From Calliopsis andreniformis (taxonomy: Eukaryota > Arthropoda > Insecta > Hymenoptera > Andrenidae), in the NCBI RefSeq assembly GCF_051401765.1, contig NC_135064.1:23038001-23102000 (forward strand): 64,000 nucleotides of DNA. The letters are read 5' to 3'. Each line of letters opens with the position of its first letter. The stretch's first letter is position 1. The notes beneath the pieces are model-generated. The model saw nothing but the letters and a program-made list of their open reading frames with translations. It did no database searches and had not been told where the DNA came from. A program made the translations under genes and the position numbers. Of this stretch, positions 1 to 18,371 are shown piece by piece.

Positions 1-708
1 TTCTACACCCTCTACAATATCGCAGTCTTCTCCTTCACCAAGACAAAATTGAACATCTCTATCTTCGAATTCTTTTCCATCATATATTCCCGTTATGTGT
101 ACTGAGAAAAAGAAAAATTTTAAATTAAGTATATTATTAACAACAAAAACTGAAATCTCGCACATGTATACTTACTATTTACTAAGGCACTTTCTTGTGG
201 AAAAGTATAGCCTTTTCCTTCAGTGATCCGATACTTCTCAATACTTCCATCATTGTCAGGACTCAAGTCTTCTCCTTTCCAGTCGATCATTTCAATCTGA
301 AATGAAATTATGTTAAATGCATAAATAAATTTAATATGTACTAAATGTTTAATTCTCTACTTATGTGCTTACTTCAAACTTAAGTGTTGCATCTGGAGGA
401 ATCTTAGGTGGACTACCAGTTTTCCCATATGCATATTTCGAAGCACAGGTCAATACTGCAACTTCACCTTTTTTCATAGTAGCTACACCAATGTCCCAAG
501 CTTTAATAACACTTCCTTTCATAAGCTCAAATTTAAATGGCTCATTGCGATCCCTGCTGGAATCAAACTTTGTTCCATCCAACAAAGTGCCCGTGTAATG
601 CACTATTACATTGCTTCCTGGTGCTGGAGTTTCATCTCCAACACCCTCTTTGATAATTTCTTTCAAGACGCCTCCATCCTTTTCGGGAGAAATATCTATT
701 GCAGCCAT
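1..708 (-). CDS. FKBP59: FKBP59/FKBP52-type peptidyl-prolyl isomerase, N-terminal part (truncated by window edge)
   Basis: Coding exons on the minus strand are 708-373, 296-176 and 101-1, joined by GT-AG introns in consistent phase (112 codons, then 40 codons plus 1 nt, then on past the edge). The visible 186 residues start [13 protein letters not shown]. Residues about 30-115 are a complete FK506-binding domain: VHYTG, KFDSS, the VIKAWD active-site loop, [14 protein letters not shown]. All the usual aromatic pocket residues are present, so it should be catalytically active. The next exons read [18 protein letters not shown] and [17 protein letters not shown], the start of the second FKBP domain that is typical of the large Hsp90-binding immunophilins. 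The TPR region lies outside the window. The ATG at 708-706 follows a splice acceptor by one base, so the 5' leader is split, and its first exon lies upstream, perhaps near the 1.5 kb promoter-like motifs. Family known: Hsp90 co-chaperone, cytosolic. Confidence 0.93.
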
Positions 709-996
709 TCTAAATGAAAAAAATATTAAAATAAATATTTTTTGCATTTACACTGTATTTTCATTCATTTCAAACAGTGAATTCAAAAGAGATAAAAGAT
801 AAATGAAAATTAATTATTATGCTACGATACAAAATATTTTGTGATACATAGATATGATAATGAAAGAAAAGAGTTATCATACAGTACTGCCCGCTTTATC
901 GTTTGTCGTCATTCCCATTTTTTATACATCTAAGAAATAATCTAGTACTTGAAATATATTTGAAAATGTTACAATCCTAAACTATCTTTCAAAAAT

Positions 997-1218
997 TCAT
1001 GAATCATGTTCGTTCTCGTCATACTGACCCGAGTCAGTGCTGTTTGTATCCGGTATCAGAATCACACTCACATTCATTGTTTCTCCTTCGCTCACTCGAA
1101 TTTTCGGGACATCTACCCGGTCAGACAAACGTCCAGATATGATCTTGAACTGCAGACGCTTAAGCGAGCAGTACTGTAATATGTGATTTACGGTATACAC
1201 TAAACAAACAAACAACAT
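997..1218 (-). CDS. Unidentified small ORF, possible terminal exon of an unknown gene
   Basis: An open frame ends NEHDS-stop at 999-997. From about position 1166 it reads like real protein (CSLKRLQFKIISGRLSDR then VDVPKIRVSEGETMNVSV, then a Ser/Thr/Asp-rich acidic tail). It is much GC-richer than its surroundings. Two possible acceptors precede it: one at about 1201 (T-rich, TTTAG) and one at about 1169 (TTACAG). A short upstream segment at about 1496-1455 reads KVDNRYGSEALEFL, ends at a good GTAAGT donor at 1454, and would join in phase to the second acceptor. No in-frame start was found, and no AATAAA lies between the stop and FKBP59. The opposite strand is also open over part of it. I do not recognise the family. 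It could instead be leader or intron sequence of FKBP59. Confidence 0.3.
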   Translation of the reverse strand: MLFVCLVYTVNHILQYCSLKRLQFKIISGRLSDRVDVPKIRVSEGETMNVSVILIPDTNSTDSGQYDENEHDS

Positions 1219-1470
1219 TTATGTGATCATCAACGAAAAATCGAAACAAATGTTATTTACATACATGTATACTTTTTCAGAGTGAAACGTAATCATGAAG
1301 TACTTACTTTTGTTATGTTTTATGTATAATGTTCTAGTAATGAAATAGTGATTAATGCGTGAATCGTGAAGACAGGTTCAAACCTAGAGAGACTATTCCA
1401 GAAACTCACTGGCCTCCAAGCACATTTAAAGTAATCAATAGAACTTACCAGAAATTCTAAAGCTTCGCTT

Positions 1471-1521
1471 CCGTATCGATTATCGACTTTTAATTTTATA
1501 CCTCGATTGTAGATATCGATA
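1471..1521. promoter_or_regulatory. Paired DRE-like core promoter motifs
   Basis: TATCGATA is present exactly at 1514-1521 and TATCGATT at 1474-1481, with a TATAAAA-like run between them on the minus strand at about 1503-1497. TATCGATA is the known DREF-binding core promoter element of insect housekeeping genes. A GTAAGT donor at 1454 on the minus strand lies just downstream, so this is a plausible start site for FKBP59 or the small ORF at 997-1218. Which of the two it serves is inference. Confidence 0.4.
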
Positions 1522-1569
1522 CCGTACTTTACGACGTTCGCATGTTTTTATTTATTTAAAAAAATTAGT

Positions 1570-4500
1570 TCGGTTTCAAAGTGAAACTACCTACTTATTT
1601 AAGTGTAAATCTTTCGACGAGTTTATGTAAATCATTTTTATACGTATCTTCACTATACAATTATTAATTTTTAATAGTATTATCGGTCATAGCAATTAAG
1701 ACAAGATACTAAGATTAATGTAAGTATTTTGTTTACCTTGTATTATTTGTCACCATTAAGATTTATTGTATATTGAATTGAAAACTGTTTATCTGTAGTA
1801 CGATATATTTAAAATTACTTATAGATGGCTCTGTAAGTCTCATTGTGACACGATTTTTGAGTTTCTTCAAGTACTTCAACAGAAGGAACGTATATTACGC
1901 AAAATGAATTAATTCTTAGTCGAATTATTTATTTTAATTCTGTTTATTGCTTTGGTCTGGATGAAGGTACATATACATAATTTTCAATTACATATTTTTA
2001 ATAAAAAAATCATACAACAGTGTGTACAATAATAACAATATTGAGATATTAATAACTAAATTGTTTCTTAATTAAATATACTTTGAAAACCAACGTATAT
2101 GTATAATTTAATACTAACAAAAGAGATTTTAAATACACATTTTCACACAAATAAAAGATTGTTTCTATAGAAGGAAAAATTGAAGTCTTAATTGAAGACA
2201 ATGGGTGGTTTGTAGAATTCATACTATATTTTAATCTGTAAAATTACAGATACTGTTGCTCGTATAAGTACATACAAAAATATTATATTTAATAAATTAC
2301 AGTTTATCTAAAAAGATACCAATATATTATAAAGAAAACATGATATGCATTGGCAAATATACTAGTTCTGATGTTTTATTCATTGAACTAGACACTTGTA
2401 AATATAACATAGATAATGTACATATAAAAAATACCACAATTTCTAGTTAAACAGAATGCATATTGTATCTGGGTAATTACCGTCACTTTGATAGTGATTT
2501 ACCAATTACACAATGTAATTTTCATTTTTTATTTATATTATTTTGAAACCTTATTATATTTTAGCTTGTGCACAAAGTTGATAAAAATATACTAAACGTA
2601 AATTTACGAATATAAAATACATATGTATTACATTCGTTAAATTTAATATTAAATAATATAACAAAGTTTTTGTGTACATAATAACTTTATTGAAAACACA
2701 AAATATTTTCCATATTTCTGACTAGACAAGATAAATCTTATTTAACATATTGCTTAGTTTTGTTCAAGTTACATTTATATAATCAATCTGATCATATATT
2801 AAATTTTCTGTTAATCTATTGCCATATATAATTAAACCAAAATGTAGCTTCAATTTAATAAATATTAGAATGTAAATCCTTGTTCATGTTTTCTATTTTA
2901 TTATGTGCACTTATAAATTCCATGTATCATGTATTGTTACAAATTATAAAATTATAATTTTAATTTATTTCTAAATACTCTTATGAAGAGATAAATATTT
3001 CAAAAGAATATATAATTTGTTTATTAGTTTTATGAAATGAACAAAATTTATTAAACTATGAATTTGTTGAAGTATCTTTTTCGCTAATAAATATTCGTTT
3101 TACAGATAAAATATTTAAATGGATGAATATATGTTATACATGTTTCTACTGTCTATGCCAATATTGTGCGTAATACATTCTATTTTTGTAGTGCATATTG
3201 TTCCTTTTATTGAATTATAAAAAATTCATATATTAGATAATTTAGAAACTCAAATATAAATTTGTTCTATTTTTAACAGCCTTTTAGATTTAAACAGTTA
3301 ATTTGGAATTTTAGATTAAAATCTTTATAACTTAAAGCTAAAGTATTATTCATATAGCACTCATGCATTATTAGCGATGTATTCTCTACATCATCAAAGA
3401 ATTACAAAATAAAAATTTTATAATTTTATTCAGACGTATAACTATATGGAAAAAAGACTTATATCACAGTAAGTTTTACTCTCGTAACATACAGATTCTC
3501 ATATGCAATATGTAGAATTAAAAATATGTTTCAAAATTTTTAAAACTACAGAGAATAGAGATTTAAACTTTACTGTGTTTACTTTAACAACATCGAATTT
3601 CATATCAAATTAAGTAAACTCTATCTCAGTAATTATTCAAAGAAGATATTATTTATGTCTATTAATATTTGTAAAATTATGCTATTATAGCATAGTTAAT
3701 GTATGTGTTTTAGTATACATGTTCTGATCAAAATTTTTTTTTACAAATTAAAATGTAAGAAACGTATTTCAAGATAAATAGCATGTACATGTAATGAAAT
3801 TTATGACTCATAACTTTAGAAAATTTTTAAGAACAAATTTTGCAAGCTATATAATGTAAAAATGACAATTTGTTTAATTTACGAAAAATGTAAACGAATT
3901 ACTAATACTAATTTCTACATTACTGATATGGTAAAGACTACTATCCTTTATTCAATTAGAAACATTGTTATTAACACATTGCGTATAGGTCATAAAATAT
4001 CTTCTTTCTGCATTGCACTTTAATTATTTTTAATTGCTATAATACTGCTATTTTGTTAGTAATTCAGTCAAATTGTTCAGTTTTATATTATATTATAACA
4101 ATTTCTAATAAAAGAATATGTGTACCGATCTTTATACACCAAAAAGTAGGCAGATTCTAAGAATTATTTATATAAATAAACTATATGCAATGTGTTATAC
4201 AAATGTAATAACTAATAATTATGTTGTCATTAAATATTCAAAAGCTCATTCAATGTTTTGAAGAATCATTATATAAATATATTGATCTTTTCATGTATAC
4301 ATAAAATGCAATGTTAATATTTTAAATCGTTATTTGCATAAAAGTAATAATTTAAAATTGAGGCAGTTCTGTTAGCTTAAAATTTCTATAACAGAATAAT
4401 TAAAAGATTTGTGTCAAATTGAGTAAAATTTATAAATTATGAGATGTTACATTTCAAAATAAAAAGATTTGACTTTCTTCTATATTGCTTATTTTTGTTC

Positions 4501-5049
4501 TACAAAATTGCACAAACATTAATAAATATCTAAAATATGGCATAAAAATAATAATATAGTTTTCAAACGCAGAACTGTGATTTAAGATGTTCAAATACTT
4601 AAAGTAAGTATTATTCAGGTCAATACATACTTGAAATCATTAAGAAATGTTTTGTACAGAACTGTTACCTTTTTTGACATAATATCCTCAGAATATTCCT
4701 ATATAACAATACACAAAGGTATCAATTAACACAATTGCAATTATTGAATACCATACCAATTTTTATCTTACTTATAATACAAAAACAAATTTGTGACATT
4801 TAGAAAAATTATTTTCTGTTTTTCTAACTCCAATTTTAAGCAAATAATTTAATAAAATAATTTTGAATACTACAAATGCATATTGTACTTTTTGAATGCC
4901 TAATAACTGATTTGTATGCAAATCACATTACAACTAGATCTTTTCTTGACATAAAGATAATCTGTCCGTTAGACTTACAGGTACTAGTAGTGTACCAGCA
5001 CTCTTTTGTAAGTTCACATTGTCAAGTGGAAAGGATACCCAATGTTTAA
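1570..5049. other. AT-rich non-coding stretch, probably egghead 3'UTR plus intergenic
   Basis: About 3.5 kb of strongly AT-rich sequence without any convincing open frame. Read on the minus strand it follows the egghead stop codon, and it contains several AATAAA signals (plus-strand TTTATT, for example near 3947, 3424 and 3048), so a long 3'UTR is plausible. No RNA gene or transposon end was recognised. Confidence 0.5.
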
Positions 5050-6473
5050 TTACACTACTAATTTGTACTCTTTTTTAACAACATAAAATTTATGTTTTTT
5101 CCCAAGTAAACCCCATATGACAGCAATATTTTCAATGATTAAATTAAATGGAATTGTTGATAATGCCCCACATATGCACAAAATAAATCGTGCAATACCA
5201 AATCGATATAACGAAACTGATTTGATTATTCCAAAAACGTACATATAAATATTTACTGCACCAATGAAAGCACACAGAAAATCTATCACTGGTGGACAAG
5301 TAATAGGAAAAATTCCAGCTAATACAATATTTGAAGTAGAAAGAGGCATTGTTACCCATGAGTAACAAGATATACCTAATAGCAATTTTTTATTTAATGG
5401 AATAGCTTTGGAATGTACGACAAGTAATATACCTTGCAGCCATCTCTTCCTTTGTTGTATGAAATCCCACAATGTAAATGGTGATTTTTCCCACATCTCA
5501 CCTTCTATAAAATTAAAGGTGTACCCTTGGGTAAATGCTTTCATTGCAAAGAAACAATCTTCAGCCACAGACCCATCCAATCCATTGTTGAAAGATACTT
5601 CTCTTTCTGCACCCATCTGTAATAATAGACACTTTGTAACTTTGGAACATAATTAAATATGCAGATATTTACCTGAGTAACTACATAAGAACCTTTCATA
5701 CTAAAAAATGGCTTATGAAACATAGTAAATTGTAGTCTTAGTTTCCCCATATCATCCGCTACTCTAAAACTGTCAGCCAGAGTAGTAATCCAGTTAATAA
5801 CATCTTCATTTGCATATGTTATTAGCCCTTGTCCAAATGTATGTTTTCCATCCAATACAAAATTCAATATTCCACGAACAGAATTTTCAGTCAATAAAGT
5901 CTCTTCATCAAGATGCACAACCCAATCATGATCATCTAATTCATTTACTGAATTTTCTAAACAATATTGCAATGCACGTGCTTTAAACAAAGCACCACTA
6001 CTTGTTCGATAATTTGCTGGTACAACAACTTCTCTAACTCTTCTGTGAGAAGATAATCCAATAGGCTTATCACTTACTACTTCAATTTGAAAATTCTCTA
6101 AACCTGTTTCTATACATTTGCTCAGATTTCTCTTTACATTCTCCTTTACGAGCAGTGGGTAATCTCCACGTGTTACTACTCTAATACAAATGAATGGTGC
6201 AAGTAATGGTGAACCTTTCAAAATAACTTTGTCTGGGAACGCATTATATATTATCAACCCAACGAAATTAAATAGCACTTGAGGAAAAGACAGAAATGTC
6301 AATGATCTTAAAAAATATAATGCAAGTGTGCCAATAAATCCATATTGAACCCATGGATCTAATTCTTTTTTCTTGCTGTTCCATCTAATTCCACCACAGA
6401 TCAATTCGAAACAAATTATTATAATAAACAATAGGCAACAGTGCAAAACGTGTTTTGTTATACTGCTCAGCAT
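5050..6473 (-). CDS. egh: Beta-1,4-mannosyltransferase egghead
   Basis: Two coding exons, 6473-5673 and 5616-5050, joined by a 56-bp GT-AG intron, give 455 residues (the fly protein is about 457). The protein adds mannose to glucosylceramide to form the MacCer core of arthropod glycosphingolipids at the Golgi/ER membrane (family knowledge). Visible signs: a hydrophobic N-terminal anchor at residues 8-26, a second hydrophobic stretch at 45-78, a GT2-type catalytic core with HLDEETLL (acidic residues 189-191), GSVAEDCFF at 281-290, and the QQRKRW motif at 321-326 (the Q-x-x-R-W signature of this glycosyltransferase fold). Several C-terminal membrane segments follow, then the conserved IENIAVIWGLLGKKHKFYVV. 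The start MLSSITKHVLHC matches the family and lies five bases after a splice acceptor (exon begins 6478), so the 5'UTR is interrupted by an intron. Confidence 0.97.
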
Positions 6474-6478
6474 TATTC

Positions 6479-8346
6479 CTGAAAAATACAAAATTAAATA
6501 AATCATTACATAATAAATAAGACTAAACAGATTACTCTAATAAGATTTCTTTTTCTTTAATGAAACAAATATTAATAAAGCAATGCTAGAACTATCAACT
6601 GATTGAATATCAATAAGAAAATAATACAACTATTGAAACATTATTTTACGAGATTATTGGCAAGGTAATGTTAAAAAAAATGAAATCATTGTAGCATTAT
6701 ATTTTGCATAATTGTATAAATAACAAAACGATAACTAATTTTTATAAAATAACTTATACATTTAATAAGAATAAAAACACTAGAGTTAACATAACCTTAT
6801 TAGTTTATACACCTATCTAAGATATCTATTCAAAATCTTATATAACGGATCATATAATAGCATGCATTTAATACACTAAATAAGTTCGAGTTACTACTGT
6901 AATATTACTGCAATGTTTAATTAATAAAATTCAATAATACTGGGGTTTCCAGGAAATATTCATTATTTGTTTTAAGTCAAAGAAAGTTAGATTAGTCTTA
7001 TCATAGTCTTAGATACCTCAAATATTTTATGTAGCCAAATCTCAATGAAATATATCACTTAACGATATACTTTTCTCAGCCCATTGCCTGTGGCAACAGG
7101 TGAACACTAGAAAATAGTTTAAAGTCTGGGACGGACTGAAATTACTCTCATGACTTCAACAGTACTTCACTCCCCTTGATTCTTATTGACTCAGATGACT
7201 TATTTTCCAATAAACTTCGATCCCATTTCACAAAAGCGATGATTAACGTTCACTTGAGATAAGGGAACACAATCGATTTCAGAATTCTCAGTGATCACTC
7301 TGCTCCGTGCACTCTGTGCCGGTAATTTGGCCCAGTTTGGCCGCCTAATGAATCATACAACTGATAACTGATAAAAATCACTTTTTTAATGCACCAACGC
7401 GTCTGAAATCAGTATACCTGATTGGTCAGCACGTCTACTTTAAATAACATTATAATGTATAGACCTTGTTTAAGTGACTTAATTATTGATAAATATTATA
7501 TCATATATTTCTGCGCGTATATACATATATCGCGTTTTAAGTAGTTTTACATACAGCTGGAAACTACATCATGAATCTAAAGTTATATTGTATGTAATAC
7601 ACATAAGAGGCATTTGAAAAAACTATTATAGAACGTCTATTTTTATTATTTTGAAAGAGATTTTAAAAACTGGGAAAAATAGTACGATTAGTCGACTACT
7701 AATCGGGCAAGAATCGTGACTCCTGTTCGAGTGCCGCTATAAAAATAAGGGTATCTTGATATTCTTATCCAAATGAAATGTTTTAAAGTTCAGGAGGCAT
7801 GTAAACCTGACATATCTGTACGTAAACAATTACTACAAGTCAGTAGACTGCGGATGTTTACGAATATCATTATATAACGTATGCTTTAGGTATTTCGTAT
7901 ATTCTTGCATATTATACTGTTTTTTCTATTATTTTACACATTGATATTTCTCATAAATGGATTACATTTGCAGCTTACAATAAATCAATAATGTATGATG
8001 TGTAGACATAAAAAATGTATTCAATTGCTGAGCGCTAAATTAATCGGCTAATGCAAAATACAAACGACACGCAACAAAGAATAAATTAAAAATAGCGGAT
8101 AGCGCATGAACTATATAAAAATATAAAGTTTTATTTTGTGGCCTGTCGGTCTTTTAATATGATTAAAAATATATAGGAGTAAGCTTAACGCATTGATTAA
8201 TTAAAAAAATAATTACATACATATATACTTCTTACATCACGAATAAGTATGTTATTCATATAAACATGATTTGAATATTAAGGCGAAGTTTTCAATTACG
8301 TTTAGTCAGTTCATCAGATGGCGCTGTAGTAGATCACAGAAACACG
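6479..8346. other. Spacer between divergent egghead and RpLP2
   Basis: About 1.9 kb, AT-rich except for a more GC-balanced patch at about 7080-7440, which is the likely egghead promoter/first exon area. The genes on either side are transcribed away from each other. No coding exon is recognisable, and no element ends were seen. Confidence 0.4.
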
Positions 8347-8459
8347 TTTCCCCTCTTTCTATTTCGTGTTCATTCGTTCTTTACCGTTTACCAACGCATC
8401 GGAACGGTCTTACTTTTGTCTTTGAGCGTGATCCACGTTTCGTGTCGTAAGACTTAAAG
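8347..8459 (+). other. RpLP2: RpLP2 5' leader exon with TOP-like tract
   Basis: A 14-base pyrimidine run (8347-8360) precedes a leader that ends at a GT donor after ACTTAAAG (donor 8460-8461). Ribosomal protein messages of animals normally begin in such a 5'-terminal oligopyrimidine tract, which places their translation under TOR control. The transcription start inside the tract is inferred. The leader is spliced to 9154, just before the ATG. Confidence 0.6.
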
Positions 8460-9009
8460 GTAAAAATATTTGTTAAGTCGTAATCTTTATCGCATAATAT
8501 TGCACGTTATTATTATTTCATACGCTGAGAAATTGAACTGCATGATTTATTTATAAAGTTATGTATTGTATTAAAGGATGATTTTGGATGCGGTGTATAG
8601 TTTGAACCTTAAACATTTTTCATGTGCACGAAAACATTTTATTGAAAAAAGAATCAATATTGAAAAAAGGAACTGTAAATTCATATATGTTTGAAACATT
8701 TTTGTATTTAATTTTTTTGATACTCGGGGAGATTCCACTTTAGTTATGTTCTCAAATATTTAGCATATGTATTAAGTGCTGTAGTTTTTAATATAAAATA
8801 TTTTCCTAGAAGTGTTCTGTATTACAAAAAATGTTAATACTAAATTATATTTTACTTTTCCGCATAATATCATGTTAATACACTATTCATTAGCTTATAC
8901 GTGGTAGAGGTTAGTACTGTGCAAAGTAGTAATAATGGTACTCGATATAATAAAGTATATAGCTTTTGTGTTTCTTTTAATAGCTAAAGTTACATATTAA
9001 AAATTGATC

Positions 9010-9086
9010 TGTACACATGATGAGTACTTTAACATTCACCATCTTTCGACTGATACCTGTGATGGTACCTTTTGTACTGAAAATAA
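9010..9086 (+). ncRNA. Box C/D snoRNA, SNORD32 (U32)-like, in RpLP2 intron 1
   Basis: Inside the first intron of RpLP2, on the sense strand: box C ATGATGA at 9017-9023, box D' CTGA at 9050-9053, a C'-like TGTGATGG at 9058-9065, and box D CTGA at 9077-9080. That is the size and order expected of a methylation guide. The 18 bases before D' (AACATTCACCATCTTTCG, 9031-9048) match, from memory, the D' guide of vertebrate U32. Twelve of them are complementary to the CGAAAGATGGTG stretch of 28S rRNA, so D' plus 5 points at the middle A of GAAAG. No classic terminal stem touches the boxes; AAATT at 9001-9005 could pair with AATTT at 9085-9089. The target of the D guide (taccttttgta) was not recognised. 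Ends are approximate. Confidence 0.8.
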
Positions 9087-9154
9087 TTTATTAACATGGA
9101 AACCTAGTTCATTGAATAGAATAGAAATTGACAATATATTGTTTATTTTTCAGA

Positions 9155-9901
9155 ATGCGTTACGTGGCCGCTTATCTTTTGGCTGCCCTAGGAGGCAAAG
9201 CTTCTCCTAGTCAAAATGATATTGAAAAAATCTTATCCTCTGTTGGAATTGAAGCAGATGGTGAAAAACTCAAGAAAGTTATATCTGAACTGAATGGAAA
9301 GTCAATTGATGAACTCATAGCGCAAGGTATATTTCCTTAATTATTTTTAATCATACATGTTTGATATTTGAAATATACAGGGTGGGCTAGTAAGAATTAT
9401 TGCTTTGAAGCCAAGTATCTTAATATCTTTCAATTAACATCATCTATAAAAAAATCATTTTTAATCATACAATGGGTTTCTTTTATACCAAATCATTTTC
9501 TACTTGAAATCAATTCTTATTAGTTTACCCTATACTATTAAGAACAAGAAAAATATAAATTCATTCTTTGAAAATATTTATTCATATTTTGTAAACATTT
9601 TAATTATTACAGGACGTGAGAAATTGTCATCCATGCCAGTTGGTGGTGCTGTGGCTGCCAGTGCAGCTGCAGCACCAGCTGGAGCTGCTGCACCTGCAGC
9701 TGAAGAGAAGAAAGGTAAGTTTTCTATCTGAATTGCTGTTTCTGAACTGTTTTACTTTGTAGTTATGATTATTTTAAAGAAGAAAAACTCAAGAAAACTA
9801 TTTGTTATTAAACCAAATTTTCATTTACAGAAGAGAAGAAGCCAGCAAAGGAAGAATCTGAATCAGATGACGACGATATGGGCTTCGGTCTCTTCGATTA
9901 A
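9155..9901 (+). CDS. RpLP2: 60S acidic ribosomal protein P2
   Basis: Coding exons 9155-9326, 9613-9714 and 9831-9901 join in phase to 115 codons (114 residues, the usual P2 size). It forms the flexible stalk of the large subunit with P0 and P1 and recruits elongation factors. Visible: N-terminal helical dimerisation domain [19 protein letters not shown], conserved [20 protein letters not shown], an Ala/Gly-rich hinge at about residues 65-90, a [19 protein letters not shown] acidic segment, and the universal MGFGLFD tail. The ATG is one base after a splice acceptor (cag at 9151-9153). An AATAAA lies 62 bases after the stop. Intron 1 carries a box C/D snoRNA and intron 2 a mariner-type element. 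Confidence 0.98.
9376..9534. mobile_element. Short mariner-type MITE in RpLP2 intron 2
   Basis: Terminal inverted repeats: the left end TACAGGGTGGGCTAGTAAGA at 9376 faces the right end, which reads TATAGGGTAAACTAATAAGA on the minus strand from 9534. They match over about 20 bases with a few differences and are bounded by TA. About 158 bp, no open frame. It sits between the coding exons ending at 9326 and starting at 9613 and does not disturb splice sites. Confidence 0.6.
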
Positions 9902-9962
9902 ATTGTACAACACCAATACAGTGAAACACATGTATTATACAGTTGTGACAAAATGATTTTTA

Positions 9963-9968
9963 AATAAA
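9963..9968 (+). terminator. RpLP2: RpLP2 polyadenylation signal
   Basis: Exact AATAAA 62 bases past the RpLP2 stop codon, giving a short 3'UTR, typical of ribosomal protein genes. Confidence 0.75.
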
Positions 9969-9989
9969 TTGTATTTTTACTTTATGGTA

Positions 9990-11124
9990 CCTAATTATTA
10001 GGGGTATATGAGTATCCAAGCTAAAGGTTCGGGTAAGGATTCCAAAAAATTGCAGTGTTCAGGTGTCGAGAACTGAATTCCAGTCGGACATTAGTTAAAT
10101 TCAGTCGAGATCCGGAAGTTTATAACCTCATAAATATGATACTTTTCTAATGTCGTATATAGATGAAGGTTTTCTTCATTTATGAACTTTTACATTTGAT
10201 CACATTACAGAAGCATTACATTATGTGGTCACAAATTTCCGTAATCTTAAACCGAAGCTCTGATATCTACACACCCCTTACAAACTATCAATTTTTTTGT
10301 ATATCATAAATGGAGCGAAATTATCTCACATCGAGTTATCGATATGATACAAATTTTTAAATGCCTCTTCTGAATGAAAGTTGCCGATAATCCCAATGAC
10401 GTTCATATGTAATTTAAAATACGAAAATTTTCTAAAATAACGGTCCTTGGATATGCATGAAATTTCGTTTTTCTCTTAAATAAGTCCTCGAATAAAATCG
10501 TTCGAATAGTACAAACTCCAACTCTTAGGGGGATTCTCAGTCACGTTGAAGGTGTACGCATGCATGAAAAACGAGAGAGTACGAGAAGACGATCCACGTA
10601 TACACTTGTGCGCCGTTGCGGCTTCATTCACAGCAGGTAGTGGGGGGTGAGGATTGATGAAAGGAAGGGGTGGTGTTCGAGATTTACCATAAAATCGAGT
10701 GGCATGTATCCTTACGCTGAACCAATATTCAAATGAACGCGATCGACGTGACGTCGGTGGTAATCGTTCGGCGTTTGGTCACGCGAATCCCCGTTCCGTT
10801 ATTGTTTTGATGCGTTTAAAAACGTTCGACAGTATCGGTATATAGGATCGATTAAGGAACAACTTTCGCACTCGAGGAGGAACTATTTTTAGACAGAGGG
10901 GCGGTCGTTGGCGGCCATGATGGGTGTCAGCGGCAAGTAGTGACGGCATTCGCTTTGCGTCAGTTGGTTTTGTGCGCTGATGGTCGAACTGAGGTTTTCT
11001 GGTTGTGAAGCGCCCCATTAGGCTGAAACTGCTTGTATATAGGAACGATAGGCAGCCGCGATATTATTTCGATTGAGGAACAGCGGCTGGAAAACCTCGG
11101 AAAGTTTTGGAAAACATCGAAAAA
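9990..11124 (+). other. Chc: Clathrin heavy chain upstream region and 5' leader
   Basis: Non-coding. It becomes distinctly GC- and CpG-richer from about 10530 to 11120, the likely promoter and leader of clathrin heavy chain. The start context before the ATG is AAAAA. Open frames on the opposite strand here (10779-11215) have no recognisable content and are judged shadows of base composition. Confidence 0.45.
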
Positions 11125-18371
<7,247 letters not shown>

